Notes: generated from the sequence alone by a model not told the origin. 64,000 nt of DNA from Actinomadura rudentiformis (GCF_008923185.1 NZ_WBMT01000012.1:248001-312000); one strand, 5' to 3'; shown: positions 1 to 9,806, numbered from the stretch's first letter. Translations and numbers: made by a program.

Positions 1-729
<729 letters not shown>

Positions 730-781
730 GCATCGATGATCAGGCGCGGGGGAGGCGCGCGTCCAACGAATTACCCGTCGT

Positions 782-1603
782 TCAGGAACCGGACTTCTCG
801 GGCTTCCCCTTGGGGTCGCCCGCCTCGGCGGCCTTCTGCGCCTCGCGGGCCTCGCGGGCGGCCTGCCGTTCGGCGGCCTCCTGGGCGTCGAGCTCGGCGG
901 CCTTCTCCGGAGTGGGGGCCGAGCCTCCCAGGTAGGCCGGCTGCCACCACGACTCTTCGGCCTTGGGGACCTCGGGGTACTCGCGCTGCGCCTTCTCCAG
1001 GAGCTCGGACATCCGGGCCCGCAGCTCTTCGGTGACCTTGTCGTAGTCGTCGCCGCGCTTGGGGTACATCGGCTCGCCGATGAGGATCGTGACGTGCACG
1101 CCGCGCTGGAACAGCCGCTTCTTGTGGCCCTTGGTCCACAGCCGCTGCGGCCCCCAGATGGCGATCGGGATCAGGGGCACGTTGGAGGCGACCGCCATCC
1201 GTACCGCGCCGCTCTTGATGTCCTTGACCGTGAACGACCGGCTGATCGTGGCCTCGGCGAAGACACCGATGATCTCGCCGCTCTTGAGCGCGGTCAGCGC
1301 CGCCTTGTAGGAGGCGGCCCCGGCCTGCCGGTCGACCGGGATGTGGTGCATGCCGCGCATCAGCGGCCCGGCGATCCTGTTGTCGAAGATCTCCTTCTTC
1401 GCCATGAAGCGGACCAGCCGGCCCGCCGGGTGGGTCGCCAGCCCGGCGAAGATGAAGTCGAGGTAGCTGACGTGGTTGCTGACCAGCACCGCACCACCGG
1501 TGCTCGGGATCTTCTCGGTCCCCTCGAGGCGGAACTTCAGATTCAGCGCCTTGAACAGGCCCAGCGCCGCCTTGATCACCGGTGGATACACGATTTCGGA
1601 CAT
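782..1603 (-). CDS. 1-acyl-sn-glycerol-3-phosphate acyltransferase (PlsC-like)
   Basis: A 273-residue acyltransferase of the PlsC/LPLAT family, which transfers an acyl chain to lysophosphatidic acid at the membrane face. The catalytic NHxSxxD box is visible as NHVSYLDF near residue 41, followed by a glycerophosphate-binding region (FAEATISRSF, in place of the usual FPEGTRS) and VPLIPIAIWGPQRLW. The C-terminal 60 residues are Ala/Glu/Arg/Lys-rich, charged and probably disordered or coiled. I chose the ATG at 1603 because the protein then begins MSEIVYPPVIKAALG. An in-frame ATG at 1660 would add 19 unlikely residues. The gene is divergent from the DUF1444-like gene at 1785. The substituted glycerophosphate motif leaves acceptor specificity open. 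Confidence 0.85.
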   Translation of the reverse strand: MSEIVYPPVIKAALGLFKALNLKFRLEGTEKIPSTGGAVLVSNHVSYLDFIFAGLATHPAGRLVRFMAKKEIFDNRIAGPLMRGMHHIPVDRQAGAASYKAALTALKSGEIIGVFAEATISRSFTVKDIKSGAVRMAVASNVPLIPIAIWGPQRLWTKGHKKRLFQRGVHVTILIGEPMYPKRGDDYDKVTEELRARMSELLEKAQREYPEVPKAEESWWQPAYLGGSAPTPEKAAELDAQEAAERQAAREAREAQKAAEAGDPKGKPEKSGS

Positions 1604-1784
1604 GGATGAACCGTACCCGTGCACACGATGATCAGCGAGCAGGCGCGATGCATCCCACATCGGGCCCGATCTCTGAGAGGCTTAGCCCTGGGAACGTGCC
1701 GTGAGGTGAGCTCCCCGGCGAAGCCGGTCCTTTGAAAGGGTGGATGGGCGGGGCTGTGGGACGGCGATCCGGTGAGGAGAGGGG

Positions 1785-2648
1785 ATGAGCATGGAACCGT
1801 TGGATGCGGCCGTGGACGTGCACGCGCTCATCCGGGACCTTCTGCCGGTGGTGGCGCCGAGCGCCTGGTTCGACCCGGGCACCTCCGAGGTCGTGCTGCC
1901 GGTGGGCCGGTCGGAAGCACGCGCGTCCAGCTGGACCGTGCTGGAACGGTGTGCCCGGGAGCCGCGCGAGATCTGGCCCCGGGTGGTCGACGACTGGCTG
2001 CGCGAGGTCGGCGACCGTGCCTTCCTGGCGGTCGGCGAGATGGAGCTGTTCGGTGACGTGCGCGAGCTGCTGCGGCTGCGCATCGTGCCCAAGCTCGCCC
2101 CGCGCGACCGCGAGGGCCTGGTGGTGGTCCCGGCGGGCGACCACTTCGACGCGATGGTCATGATCGAGCACCCGCGCTACGGCGGCCCGCTCACCAAGGC
2201 CCGCGCGGGCCTGCTGGGCCTGCGCAAGCTGGGCTATGTGATGACCAACACGCACGACCGCGAGCTGGCCGACGTCGAGGTCCGCGACCAGCCGCTGCTG
2301 CCCGGTGAGAACGTGCGGGTCGTGGCCAAGCCGGGCAGCCGGTACGTGTCGGCGCTGCTCAGCGAGGTCGAGCAGTTCCTGCCCCGCCACAATGAGAACG
2401 GCGCGCTCGTGGGGGTGCCCTGCCACAGCACGCTGCTGCTGTACCCCATCACGTCCACCGCCGTCCGCGACGTCCTGCCCATCTTCGCCGACGTGGTCGC
2501 CGAGATGCACGCCGACGCCGAAGACCCGTGCGCGAACGGCGTCTACTGGAGCCACGGCGAGCGCAGGCTCACCCCGCTGCCGCCCCTGGAGCAAACGAAC
2601 GGCTCAGGCGAGTTCGCAGCGTTGCTCCGCCGCCTCCCTGAGGCGTGA
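1785..2648 (+). CDS. hypothetical protein, DUF1444-like
   Basis: A 287-residue soluble protein with no signal peptide or membrane segment. The C-terminal half contains KPGSRYVSALLSEVEQFLPRH, then GALVGVPCHSTLLLYPI, then NGVYWSHGERRLTPLP. This is the order of conserved blocks I associate with DUF1444 (YtpQ-like) proteins, whose function is unknown. The ATG at 1785 follows a good ribosome-binding sequence, GGTGAGGAGAGG. The gene is divergent from plsC and convergent with ung. The coding call is firm and the family call is tentative. Confidence 0.75.
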   Translation: MSMEPLDAAVDVHALIRDLLPVVAPSAWFDPGTSEVVLPVGRSEARASSWTVLERCAREPREIWPRVVDDWLREVGDRAFLAVGEMELFGDVRELLRLRIVPKLAPRDREGLVVVPAGDHFDAMVMIEHPRYGGPLTKARAGLLGLRKLGYVMTNTHDRELADVEVRDQPLLPGENVRVVAKPGSRYVSALLSEVEQFLPRHNENGALVGVPCHSTLLLYPITSTAVRDVLPIFADVVAEMHADAEDPCANGVYWSHGERRLTPLPPLEQTNGSGEFAALLRRLPEA

Positions 2649-2675
2649 GCGAGTTAGCGCGGTTTCCACACCGGG

Positions 2676-3353
2676 CTAAGGCAATTTCCAGTCGACCGGC
2701 GGGGCGCCCTGCTGCTCCAAGAGCTGGTTGGCGCGGCTGAACGGGCGGGAGCCGAAGAAGCCGCGGTCGGCCGACATCGGGCTCGGGTGCGCGGACTCGA
2801 TGCACGGGACGGCGCCCAGCATGGGCTTGAGGTTGCGGGCGTCACGGCCCCACAGGATCGCCACCAGCGGGCGGCCGCGGGCCGCGAGGGCACGGATGGC
2901 CTGCTCGGTGACCTCCTCCCAGCCCTTGCCACGGTGCGAGCCGGGCTTGCGCGGCGCCACGGTCAGCGACCTGTTGAGCAGGAGCACGCCCTGCTCGGTC
3001 CAGGGGGTCAGGTCGCCGTTGGACGGCTCGGGGTGGCCGAGGTCGGCGCAGTACTCCCGGTAGATGTTGATGAGGCTGCCGGGCAGCGGCCGCACGTCGG
3101 GCGCCACCGAGAAGCTGAGCCCGACCGGGTGCCCGGGGGTGGGGTAGGGGTCCTGGCCGACGATCAGCACCCGCACGTCGTCGAAGGGCTGGGTGAAGGC
3201 CCGCAGGATGCGGTCCCCGGCGGGGAGGTAGCGGCGGCCTGCCGCGATCTCGCCGCGCAGGAAGTCGCCCGCGGCGGCGATCCGGTCGGCCACGGGCTCC
3301 AGCGCCGTCGCCCAGCCGGCCTCGACGATCTCCGAGAGTGGTCGTCCCGTCAT
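2676..3353 (-). CDS. ung: uracil-DNA glycosylase, family 1
   Basis: Removes uracil from DNA as the first step of base excision repair. The 225-residue product has both family 1 signatures: GQDPYP at residues 66-71 with the catalytic Asp at 68, and the C-terminal HPSPMSADRGFFGSRPFSRAN block with the catalytic His and the minor-groove loop. Length and motif spacing match bacterial Ung. The ATG at 3353 is preceded by AGGGTGG at suitable spacing. A start at 3392 would add 13 residues without family support. The gene stands alone between convergent and divergent neighbours. Confidence 0.95.
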   Translation of the reverse strand: MTGRPLSEIVEAGWATALEPVADRIAAAGDFLRGEIAAGRRYLPAGDRILRAFTQPFDDVRVLIVGQDPYPTPGHPVGLSFSVAPDVRPLPGSLINIYREYCADLGHPEPSNGDLTPWTEQGVLLLNRSLTVAPRKPGSHRGKGWEEVTEQAIRALAARGRPLVAILWGRDARNLKPMLGAVPCIESAHPSPMSADRGFFGSRPFSRANQLLEQQGAPPVDWKLP

Positions 3354-3615
3354 GGACGTCCACCCTAGTGCTGCGATCTTGATGACGTTCACGGAACGGA
3401 GTCCGTTCCAGATGATGGAAGGTCATTGACCACAAGCGGACGGTAAGTGGGGAAAGCTTCCAACGTTCCACCAATGGGCCGTGCTGATGACGGCGGTGAA
3501 ACGCCCTGTTAAGTCGCAGTTACTTCCTTACAGCCCGCATTGACCTACTTCACGGTATTTCGTAACTCCTTGGGGGAGAGGCAGCGCAGGCAGAGCAGAA
3601 TGGGGACGGACGAGC

Positions 3616-5112
3616 ATGACACAGCTGACCGCGATGGACGCCAACTTCCTCTACGCGGAGACGAGCACCACGCATGTGCATATCGCCGGGCTGGGGATCG
3701 TGGACGCGAGCGCGTGCCCCGGTGGGCGGCTGACCGTCGACGCCGTGGTCGAGCTGATCAGGGACCGTTCGCACCTCGCCGCGCGGCCGCTGCGCCAGCG
3801 GCTGGTGGAGGTGCCCCTCGGCCTGGACCGCCCGTACTGGGAGGACGACCCGGACTTCGACCCGCACCGGCACATCTTCGAGATCGCCCTGCCGGCCCCG
3901 GGCGACGACCACCAGCTCGCGGACGCGGTGGGCCGCCTGCACGAGCAACCGCTGGACCGGAACCGTCCCCTCTGGGAACTGGTCATCATCCAGGGATTGT
4001 CGGGCGGCCGCACGGCCGTCTACGTCAAGGCCCATCACGCGGCGATCGACGGCGTGATGGCCGCCGAGACCCTCGCCGCCCTCCTCGACCTCACGCCGGA
4101 ACCGCGCGACCTCCCTGCCGACGACCTCGAACCCGCCCGCGCGCCCGGCCGGATGAGCATGCTCAGCACCAGCCTCCTCAAGACCGCGATGTACCCCGTT
4201 CGCAGTGCCCTGTCGATGGCCCGGACCGCCCCGTACCTCGACGAGATCCCGGGCGTCTCGGCGATCCCCGGTGTCGGCCTCATGACGCAGGTCGTCCAGG
4301 GCGCGCTGCGGCGGGACGACGTGCCCAGGGCGCCGCGTACGAGCGCGCCGCCCACCTCGTTCAACCTGCCGATCGGGCGGCACCGCTCGGTGGCCTACGG
4401 CGACCTGCCGCTCGCGGAGGTCAAGGAGATCCGCCGCGTCCTGGGCGGCAGCGTCAACGACGTGGTCATGGCCCTCTGCGCCACCGCCCTGCGGCAGTGG
4501 CTCGACAAGCGCGGCGAGCTCCCCGAGCGGCCGCTCGCGGTGGGGGTGCCGGTGTCGCTTCGCAAGGGTGAGGACGTCGGCGACCCGGGCAACCAGGTCT
4601 CGCTGATGGCCGCGCCGCTGGCGGTCCACGTGGCCGATCCCGCCGAACGCTACGCCGCCGTGCGGAGGGACATGGACCTGGTCAAGCGCCGGTTCGTGGC
4701 GTCGTCCGGCAACTGGGTGCAGGAGCTGAGCGGCATCATCCCGACCCCGGTGGCGGGCACCCTCACGCGGCTGGCGATGAGCGCCCTGCCGGCGCTGCAG
4801 TCGGTCCCCAACGTCAGCGTGCGGCCGATCAACCTGATCATCTCGAACGTGCCGGGCCCGCAGTTCCCGCTCTACCTGTGCGGGACCAAGGTGCTCGGCT
4901 ACTACCCGATCTCGGCGATCTCCGATCTGAGCGGCGGCCTCAACATCACCGTCTTCTCGTACGACGGCCGGGTCTGTGTCGGCGTAGTGGCCTGCCGCGA
5001 CCTCGTCCCGGCCCCCTCCGAGATCATCGACCATCTCACGGACGCCCTGGCGGAGCTGAAGGACCTCGCCAGGCCCGTCGTCATCCCGGAGCCGGAGCTC
5101 AGCCCCGTCTGA
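3616..5112 (+). CDS. wax ester synthase / diacylglycerol acyltransferase (WS/DGAT)
   Basis: Catalyses acyl-CoA-dependent formation of triacylglycerol or wax esters, the main storage-lipid route in actinomycetes. The 498-residue length is typical. The catalytic HHxxxDG motif is seen as AHHAAIDGV near residue 140. Later family blocks are also present: SVNDVVMALCATALRQWL, a GNQVSLM segment, IISNVPGPQFPLY and ISDLSGGLNITVFSYDGRV. The protein begins MTQLTAMDANFLYAET, as the family does. Its last 14 bases overlap the 3' end of the convergent gene on the other strand. Whether it makes TAG or wax esters cannot be told from sequence. Confidence 0.92.
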   Translation: MTQLTAMDANFLYAETSTTHVHIAGLGIVDASACPGGRLTVDAVVELIRDRSHLAARPLRQRLVEVPLGLDRPYWEDDPDFDPHRHIFEIALPAPGDDHQLADAVGRLHEQPLDRNRPLWELVIIQGLSGGRTAVYVKAHHAAIDGVMAAETLAALLDLTPEPRDLPADDLEPARAPGRMSMLSTSLLKTAMYPVRSALSMARTAPYLDEIPGVSAIPGVGLMTQVVQGALRRDDVPRAPRTSAPPTSFNLPIGRHRSVAYGDLPLAEVKEIRRVLGGSVNDVVMALCATALRQWLDKRGELPERPLAVGVPVSLRKGEDVGDPGNQVSLMAAPLAVHVADPAERYAAVRRDMDLVKRRFVASSGNWVQELSGIIPTPVAGTLTRLAMSALPALQSVPNVSVRPINLIISNVPGPQFPLYLCGTKVLGYYPISAISDLSGGLNITVFSYDGRVCVGVVACRDLVPAPSEIIDHLTDALAELKDLARPVVIPEPELSPV

Positions 5113-6115
5113 GCAGCGCGTGCCGGTGCCGCCACGCCAGTTCGAGAGCGGCGGCACCGGCCGGCTGCATCGGCTGCGGCACCGTCCCGTCGAACGAGGC
5201 CATCGACACCGTGCCCTCGTCGTTCTCCCGGACCAGCTCACCGAAGAGCCGGTCGAACGTCCGCGGTTCGATGACCACCACGGTGAGCAGGTCGAGGGCG
5301 AACGTCAGCGGGTCCACACCGAGGCCGAGGGCGTAGGGCCGCACCGCCCCCGACTCCCGGGCCGCGTCGAAGGCCGTGGCGAACGACGCGAATCCCGGCT
5401 CGTGCCAGTCGAGGACCTCGTCGCCTCCAAGGAACTCCTCGCGGTACTCGCGTTGCATGGAGCGCCAGAGATCGAGATCGCCCACCGCGTCGGCCAGCGG
5501 CTGGAAGACCCCGACCGGCATGACCTGGTGGAGCCCGCCCGCGTGCGCGACCTTCGCCGGGTCACGCCAGTGCAGCACGTACGACGCCGGATCCCCGTCC
5601 CGGATCGTGAGCGTCGTGATCGCGACCAGGGTGGTGCGGCGGCTGAGATCGCACGGATCGCCTACGCGCGCCCTCAACGGCAGCTCCGCGATGTCCGCGA
5701 CGTTCGCAATGTCCGCGACGTTCGCGGCCAGCTCGTGTGCCACCGCCTCGCCCACGTTGACTCCGTCGAAGTAATGCGCCGGGCCGAAGCGGAGCACCTG
5801 CCTGTCGGCGTCGAGCAGCCGGTAGGCCGGGCGGTTCTCGAAGACCGCCGGTGGCGCGAGAGCGGCCATGGCCTCCGCGTACGTCCGGAAGCCCTCGGGA
5901 AGCCCCTCCACCGGGTCGGCCACGGCCGGCGGCTCCGGTTCGGGCTCCCACTCCAGCCGTACGGAATCCAGCGGGACCGGCTCGGCCATGACCCAGCCGG
6001 GCTTCGTCAGCAGCGCGGTCGACCCGATCCTGCACGCCTGCGGATAGAGGCCGACGGCGACCTCGCCCAGCTCGGCGCGGCTCGCGTTCAGCCTCTTCCG
6101 CACGTCCACCCACAT
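5099..6115 (-). CDS. hypothetical protein, possible Nudix-fold relative
   Basis: A 338-residue soluble protein I do not recognise with certainty. The middle holds CDLSRRTTLVAITTLTIRDG, then AHAGGLHQVMPVGVFQP and MQREYREEFLGGDEV. The second and third blocks resemble a Nudix box (G, then REYxEE) with altered spacing, so a degenerate Nudix-like fold is possible. A short in-frame tandem repeat, NVADIANVADI, is encoded by a duplicated 15-bp unit near 5693-5725. The gene overlaps the WS/DGAT gene by 14 bp at its 3' end. No function is proposed. Confidence 0.7.
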   Translation of the reverse strand: MWVDVRKRLNASRAELGEVAVGLYPQACRIGSTALLTKPGWVMAEPVPLDSVRLEWEPEPEPPAVADPVEGLPEGFRTYAEAMAALAPPAVFENRPAYRLLDADRQVLRFGPAHYFDGVNVGEAVAHELAANVADIANVADIAELPLRARVGDPCDLSRRTTLVAITTLTIRDGDPASYVLHWRDPAKVAHAGGLHQVMPVGVFQPLADAVGDLDLWRSMQREYREEFLGGDEVLDWHEPGFASFATAFDAARESGAVRPYALGLGVDPLTFALDLLTVVVIEPRTFDRLFGELVRENDEGTVSMASFDGTVPQPMQPAGAAALELAWRHRHALLRRG

Positions 6116-6149
6116 GGACCCAGCCTAGGAGCCCTCATGAGTTCCGCGA

Positions 6150-7025
6150 TCAAGCCGTGCGGAGCTCCAGGGTGCAGCACTTGGGGCCGCCGCCCGCCTT
6201 GCGCAACTCCGAAAGGTCCACCGGGACGGGACGGTGGCCGCGCTCGTCCAGGAGCTTGATCAACCCTGTGGCCTCGGCGTTGACGACGACGTTGAGGCCG
6301 TCGCTGACCGCGTTGAGGCCCAGCACCTCGGCGTCCTGCTCGTCGGCGATGATCGCGTCCGGGAACAGCCGCTCCAGCACCGCGCGGCTCCCGGGAGAGA
6401 AGGCGCCGGGGTAGTACGCGACGTTGTCGCCGTCGAGCGGGAAGAGGGCGGTGTCCAGGTGGTAGAAGCGCGGGTCGACCAGCCGCAGCGTCACCACGGG
6501 CCTGCCGAGGTACTCCTGGGCCTCCTGGTGGGCGGCCAGGTCCGTACGGAAGCCGGTGCCGGCCAGGATCACGTGGTCGAGCGTGAGGAAGTCGCCTTCG
6601 CCCTCGTTGGTGTGGGTGGGCTCAAGCAGCTCGGGGAACCCGTTGGCGCGCAGCCACGACGCGTACGCCGGACCCTCCGCCGCGCGTTCGGCGTGGGTGA
6701 ATCGTGCCCCGTACACCCGGCCGCCGACCACCAGCGCGCCGTTCGCCGCGAACACCATGTCGGGCAGACCCGGGAGCGGGTCGATCAGCTCGACCTCGTG
6801 GCCGAGTGCGAGATACGCCGACCGCAGTGCCTCCCACTGCTCGACCGCCCGCGCCGCGTCGGCGCCCGCAGCGGGGTCCATCCACGGGTTGATCGCGTAC
6901 GTGACGGCGAAGTGCTCCGGGCGGCACATGAGGTAACGGCGCCGCAAGGCCTCCCGCGCCGGGATCTGCCGGACGGCGCCGGCAGTGGTGGGAGCGGTCG
7001 GCTCGATGGCCGGGGACACGGTCAT
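6150..7025 (-). CDS. ddaH: dimethylargininase (N(G),N(G)-dimethylarginine dimethylaminohydrolase)
   Basis: Hydrolyses methylated arginine to citrulline. The 291-residue product belongs to the guanidino-group-modifying pentein family: MCRPEHFAVTYAINPWM near the N-terminus, PDMVFAANGALV, EGEGDFL (the Glu/Asp pair), FYHLDTALFPL with the catalytic His, and a C-terminal GGGPKCCTLELRTA supplying the catalytic Cys. The ATG at 7025 is preceded by AGGAG at good spacing. An upstream in-frame start at 7172 would add 49 non-family residues. Arginine deiminase is less likely from the length. An inverted repeat (7089-7114) lies in its promoter region. Confidence 0.88.
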   Translation of the reverse strand: MTVSPAIEPTAPTTAGAVRQIPAREALRRRYLMCRPEHFAVTYAINPWMDPAAGADAARAVEQWEALRSAYLALGHEVELIDPLPGLPDMVFAANGALVVGGRVYGARFTHAERAAEGPAYASWLRANGFPELLEPTHTNEGEGDFLTLDHVILAGTGFRTDLAAHQEAQEYLGRPVVTLRLVDPRFYHLDTALFPLDGDNVAYYPGAFSPGSRAVLERLFPDAIIADEQDAEVLGLNAVSDGLNVVVNAEATGLIKLLDERGHRPVPVDLSELRKAGGGPKCCTLELRTA

Positions 7026-7088
7026 GCGTTCTCCTGAAGAGGCTTCCCAAGGGGTGATCGGTGATCGAAAGCCTAGGAAGTGACGACC

Positions 7089-7114
7089 GTGCAACCAAGA
7101 GGCCGACCTTGCAC
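7089..7114. promoter_or_regulatory. inverted repeat GTGCAA-N14-TTGCAC upstream of ddaH
   Basis: Perfect 6-bp inverted arms with a 14-nt spacer, lying 64-89 bp upstream of the ddaH start. The geometry fits a dimeric regulator site. No protein is assigned. Confidence 0.3.
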
Positions 7115-7233
7115 TGACCTGGTGTTCTGTTGCTTCTTCAAGGCTGGTTTCAGCGAATCGTTGCGCGTTCATCCGCCCGAAACAGCGGCGCCCGCGAACA
7201 TCCCCGGGGACGAGGGGACCCGGGAACGCCGAA

Positions 7234-7261
7234 GCCCCCGTTCCGTCGCCAGAACGGGGGC
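7234..7261 (-). terminator. terminator hairpin after lpdA
   Basis: GCCCCCGTTC and GAACGGGGGC form a perfect 10-bp stem with an 8-nt loop, 12 bp beyond the lpdA stop codon on the minus strand. There is no strong U-tract, as is common in actinomycetes. It separates lpdA from ddaH, which lies further along the same strand. Confidence 0.7.
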
Positions 7262-7272
7262 CTCGCCGGTGG

Positions 7273-8676
7273 TCAGAGGTTGATCATGTGGCCGGCCAGG
7301 CCGTGCACGGCCTCCTTCATGGCCTCGCCGAGCGTGGGGTGGGCGTGCACGTTGCGCGCGACCTCCTCCACGGTCAGGTCCCACTGCTGGGCCAGCGTCA
7401 GCTCCGGCAGCAGCTCGGTCACCTCGGGGCCGATCATGTGCGCGCCGAGGATCTCGCCGTACTTGGCGTCGCTGATGACCTTCACGAAGCCGTCGCCCTC
7501 GCCCATGCCCAGCGCCTTGCCGTTCGCGCTGTAGGGGAACTTGGCGACCTTGACGTCGAAGCCCTGCTCCCTGGCCTGCGCCTCGGTCCAGCCGAAGCTG
7601 GCGATCTGCGGCTGGCAGTACGTGGCGCGCGGGATCATGACGAATTCGATCTCCATCGTCTCAGCCTCGGCGATGGTCTCGGCGGCGATGATGCCCATCG
7701 CCTCGGCCGCGTGCGCCAGCATCAGCTTGGCGGTCACGTCGCCGATGGCGAAGATGTGCGGGACCGAGGTCCGGCCGCGGCCGTCCACGTCGATGGCGCC
7801 GCGCTCGGTCAGCCGCACGCCGGTCTTCTCCAGGCCGTAGCCCTCCACGTTCGGCGCGAACCCGATCGCCTGCAGCACCTTGTCGGCCTCCAGGACATTC
7901 TGGGCGCCGTCCTTGCCGGTCACGGTCACCTTGACCTTGTCGCCGGAGTCGTCGATGGCGTCGACCCGGGTCGAGGTCAGCACGTCGATGCCGAGCTTGC
8001 GGTAACGCTTGGCGAGCTCCTTGGAGACGTCGGCGTCCTCGTTCGGCACCATCCGGTCCAGGAACTCGACGATCGTCACCTTGACGCCGTAGTTGTGGAG
8101 CACGTAGGCGAACTCGACGCCGATCGCGCCGGCGCCCGCGATCACGATGCTGCCCGGCAGCTCGGCGCTGAGGATCTGCTCCTCGTACGTCACGACGCGC
8201 TCGGAAAGGGAGGTGCCCGGCAGCAGCTTGGTGTGCGCGCCCGCGGCGATGATGCAGGAGTCGAACGTGACGGACTCGGTCGAGCCGTCCTCCTTCGCCA
8301 CCTGCAGGGTGTTGGGGTCGGTGAACGTGCCACGCCCGTTGAAGGACGTGATCTTGTTCTTCTTCATCAGGAACTGCACGCCCTTGACGAGCTTCTCCGA
8401 CACCTCACGGCTGCGCTGGAACGCCTTGCCGTAGTCGAAGGAGACCTGTCCCTCGACCTTGATCCCGTACTTCTCCTGTTCGGTGGTGAAGATGTGCGCC
8501 AGCTCGGCGTTCCTCAGCAGTGCCTTCGAGGGGATGCACCCGACGTTGAGACACACGCCGCCCCAGTACTTCTCCTCGATGATCGCCGTCTTCAGCCCGA
8601 GCTGCGCGGCCCGGATCGCAGCGACATATCCACCAGGGCCGGAGCCCAGGACCACGGTGTCAAAGTGAGTGCTCAT
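7273..8676 (-). CDS. lpdA: dihydrolipoyl dehydrogenase (E3)
   Basis: Flavoprotein that reoxidises the lipoyl groups of 2-oxoacid dehydrogenase complexes, passing electrons to NAD. The 467-residue product starts with an FAD-binding GSGPGGYVAA motif at residues 11-20. It has the redox-active pair in GGVCLNVGCIPSK (Cys42 and Cys47), a second dinucleotide motif AGAGAIGVEFAYV, the FAD block IFAIGDVT, and the C-terminal interface sequence HAHPTLGEAM with the catalytic His-Glu pair. The ATG at 8676 is preferred over an in-frame TTG at 8682. The gene is monocistronic and followed by a terminator hairpin. Confidence 0.95.
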   Translation of the reverse strand: MSTHFDTVVLGSGPGGYVAAIRAAQLGLKTAIIEEKYWGGVCLNVGCIPSKALLRNAELAHIFTTEQEKYGIKVEGQVSFDYGKAFQRSREVSEKLVKGVQFLMKKNKITSFNGRGTFTDPNTLQVAKEDGSTESVTFDSCIIAAGAHTKLLPGTSLSERVVTYEEQILSAELPGSIVIAGAGAIGVEFAYVLHNYGVKVTIVEFLDRMVPNEDADVSKELAKRYRKLGIDVLTSTRVDAIDDSGDKVKVTVTGKDGAQNVLEADKVLQAIGFAPNVEGYGLEKTGVRLTERGAIDVDGRGRTSVPHIFAIGDVTAKLMLAHAAEAMGIIAAETIAEAETMEIEFVMIPRATYCQPQIASFGWTEAQAREQGFDVKVAKFPYSANGKALGMGEGDGFVKVISDAKYGEILGAHMIGPEVTELLPELTLAQQWDLTVEEVARNVHAHPTLGEAMKEAVHGLAGHMINL

Positions 8677-8717
8677 AATCAATGACGATATTCGGCGCCG
8701 GGGCGTGCTCGCATCCC

Positions 8718-8761
8718 GCCCCTACCTGCGGGTCGATACCGTTCGGTAGCAGGTACGGGGC
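8718..8761. promoter_or_regulatory. nested inverted repeats in the lpdA upstream region
   Basis: Outer arms GCCCCTACCTGC (8718-8729) and GCAGGTACGGGGC (8749-8761) pair with one bulge. They enclose the palindrome TACCGTTCGGTA (8737-8748). The whole element sits 42-85 bp upstream of the lpdA start, in the 329-bp divergent space before the gene at 9006. It could be an operator or a leader hairpin. A second palindrome, CGTTCGAACG, lies at 8779-8788. I see no open reading frame in this space. Confidence 0.35.
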
Positions 8762-9005
8762 GTGACGGTGAGGGGTTCCGTTCGAACGTTCCTGTGACTG
8801 CCTGTTATGGTTTGAGGTCCTTCCTGGCGGCTACCACTGGGATACGACAGACGCGCGGAGTGACAGAGACCTCGGCGCCTCCCGGAACAATCTGAGTCGC
8901 CCGCGTCGTTAGTTGCCACGTCGCTACCAATGTCGGTGTCGCCGCCCATGTCGATACCGACCCCGCCGGTCCGGGCCGGGCCGTGGTGATCAAGGAGAGG
9001 GACGA

Positions 9006-9767
9006 GTGCGGATTCCCAAGCGCGTCAACGCGGCTCTGGACTGGGCGGAGAAGCACTTCGGCGCACTTGCGGTGGTCGTCACCTTGATCGCCGCCGCGGC
9101 GGCGGCGCTGCTCGCGCCGCTGGCGATCGGACTGCCCGTGGCGGGCTTCATCCTCGGGCTCGCGGCCGGCGGCTTCGCGGTGCACATGCGCATGGTCAAG
9201 CGCATCGCCCGGGTGCGGGCCGAGGTGGACGACCTGCTGCGGGAGAACGGCGCGCTCCGGCACCGCAACATCGTGCTCAGCAGCGGCGTGATCACGCGCG
9301 AGTCGCAGGTGACCCAGGCGCTGGTCGCCATCCCCGAGGAACCGCCCGAGGACGACCCGCAGCGCACGGAGCAACTCCCGGAGCTCCCCGACTCCCACGC
9401 CGACGCCACCGACTCCCACGCCGCCGAGACCGGTGAGACCGGCGGCCCAGCCGACCAGACTCAGCCCACGAACGAGACTCAGCCCACGAACGAGACTCAG
9501 CCCACGAGCGACGTCCAGCCGGTCAACCAGACCCAGCCGCTGGACGACGCTCTTGTCGAGCAGGCCCGCTCGGCGGGCGAGGGCTCCGGCAAGACCGTGG
9601 GCACCGGCGGCGCCAAGGCCGTGGGCCCCAAGCCCGGCGGTGCCAAGCCCGGCGGCCCCAAGCCGGGCGGCACCAAGCCCGGCCGGGCCGGGGGCAAGAC
9701 GGGCACCGGCAAGGCGGCCGGTTCCAAGGCCAGGACGCCGGGCAACTCCCCAGGCAAGAACGCCTGA
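9006..9767 (+). CDS. small membrane protein with repetitive Pro/Gly/Lys tail, unknown function
   Basis: A 253-residue protein. A short basic N-terminus is followed by about 45 strongly hydrophobic residues (residues 19-60, AVVVTLIAAAAAALLAPLA then GFILGLAAGGFAV). These are probably two membrane helices in a hairpin. A charged helix (KRIARVRAEVDDLLRENGALRH) follows and may be a coiled coil. The rest is low complexity: three QTQPTNE-like repeats and then PKPGGAKPGG-type repeats to the end. The GTG at 9006 is chosen because AAGGAGAGGG lies directly upstream. A start at 8913 adds Arg-rich residues. No family is recognised, and the tail may bind nucleic acid or polyanions. Confidence 0.75.
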   Translation: MRIPKRVNAALDWAEKHFGALAVVVTLIAAAAAALLAPLAIGLPVAGFILGLAAGGFAVHMRMVKRIARVRAEVDDLLRENGALRHRNIVLSSGVITRESQVTQALVAIPEEPPEDDPQRTEQLPELPDSHADATDSHAAETGETGGPADQTQPTNETQPTNETQPTSDVQPVNQTQPLDDALVEQARSAGEGSGKTVGTGGAKAVGPKPGGAKPGGPKPGGTKPGRAGGKTGTGKAAGSKARTPGNSPGKNA

Positions 9768-9787
9768 CCCGTGTCTCGGGCCAGGCG
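9761..9787. terminator. hairpin between convergent genes
   Basis: CGCCTGACCCG and CGGGCCAGGCG pair with one mismatch around a 5-nt loop. The element spans the stop of the gene at 9006-9767 and precedes the convergent gene end at 9807, so it can serve both strands. Confidence 0.5.
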
Positions 9788-9806
9788 TCCGATGCGCCCG
9801 CGCCGG

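Noticed and set aside
3550..5241. 563-codon minus-strand frame opposite the WS/DGAT gene
   Set aside because: Low-information composition, and it is fully antisense to a gene with clear catalytic motifs.
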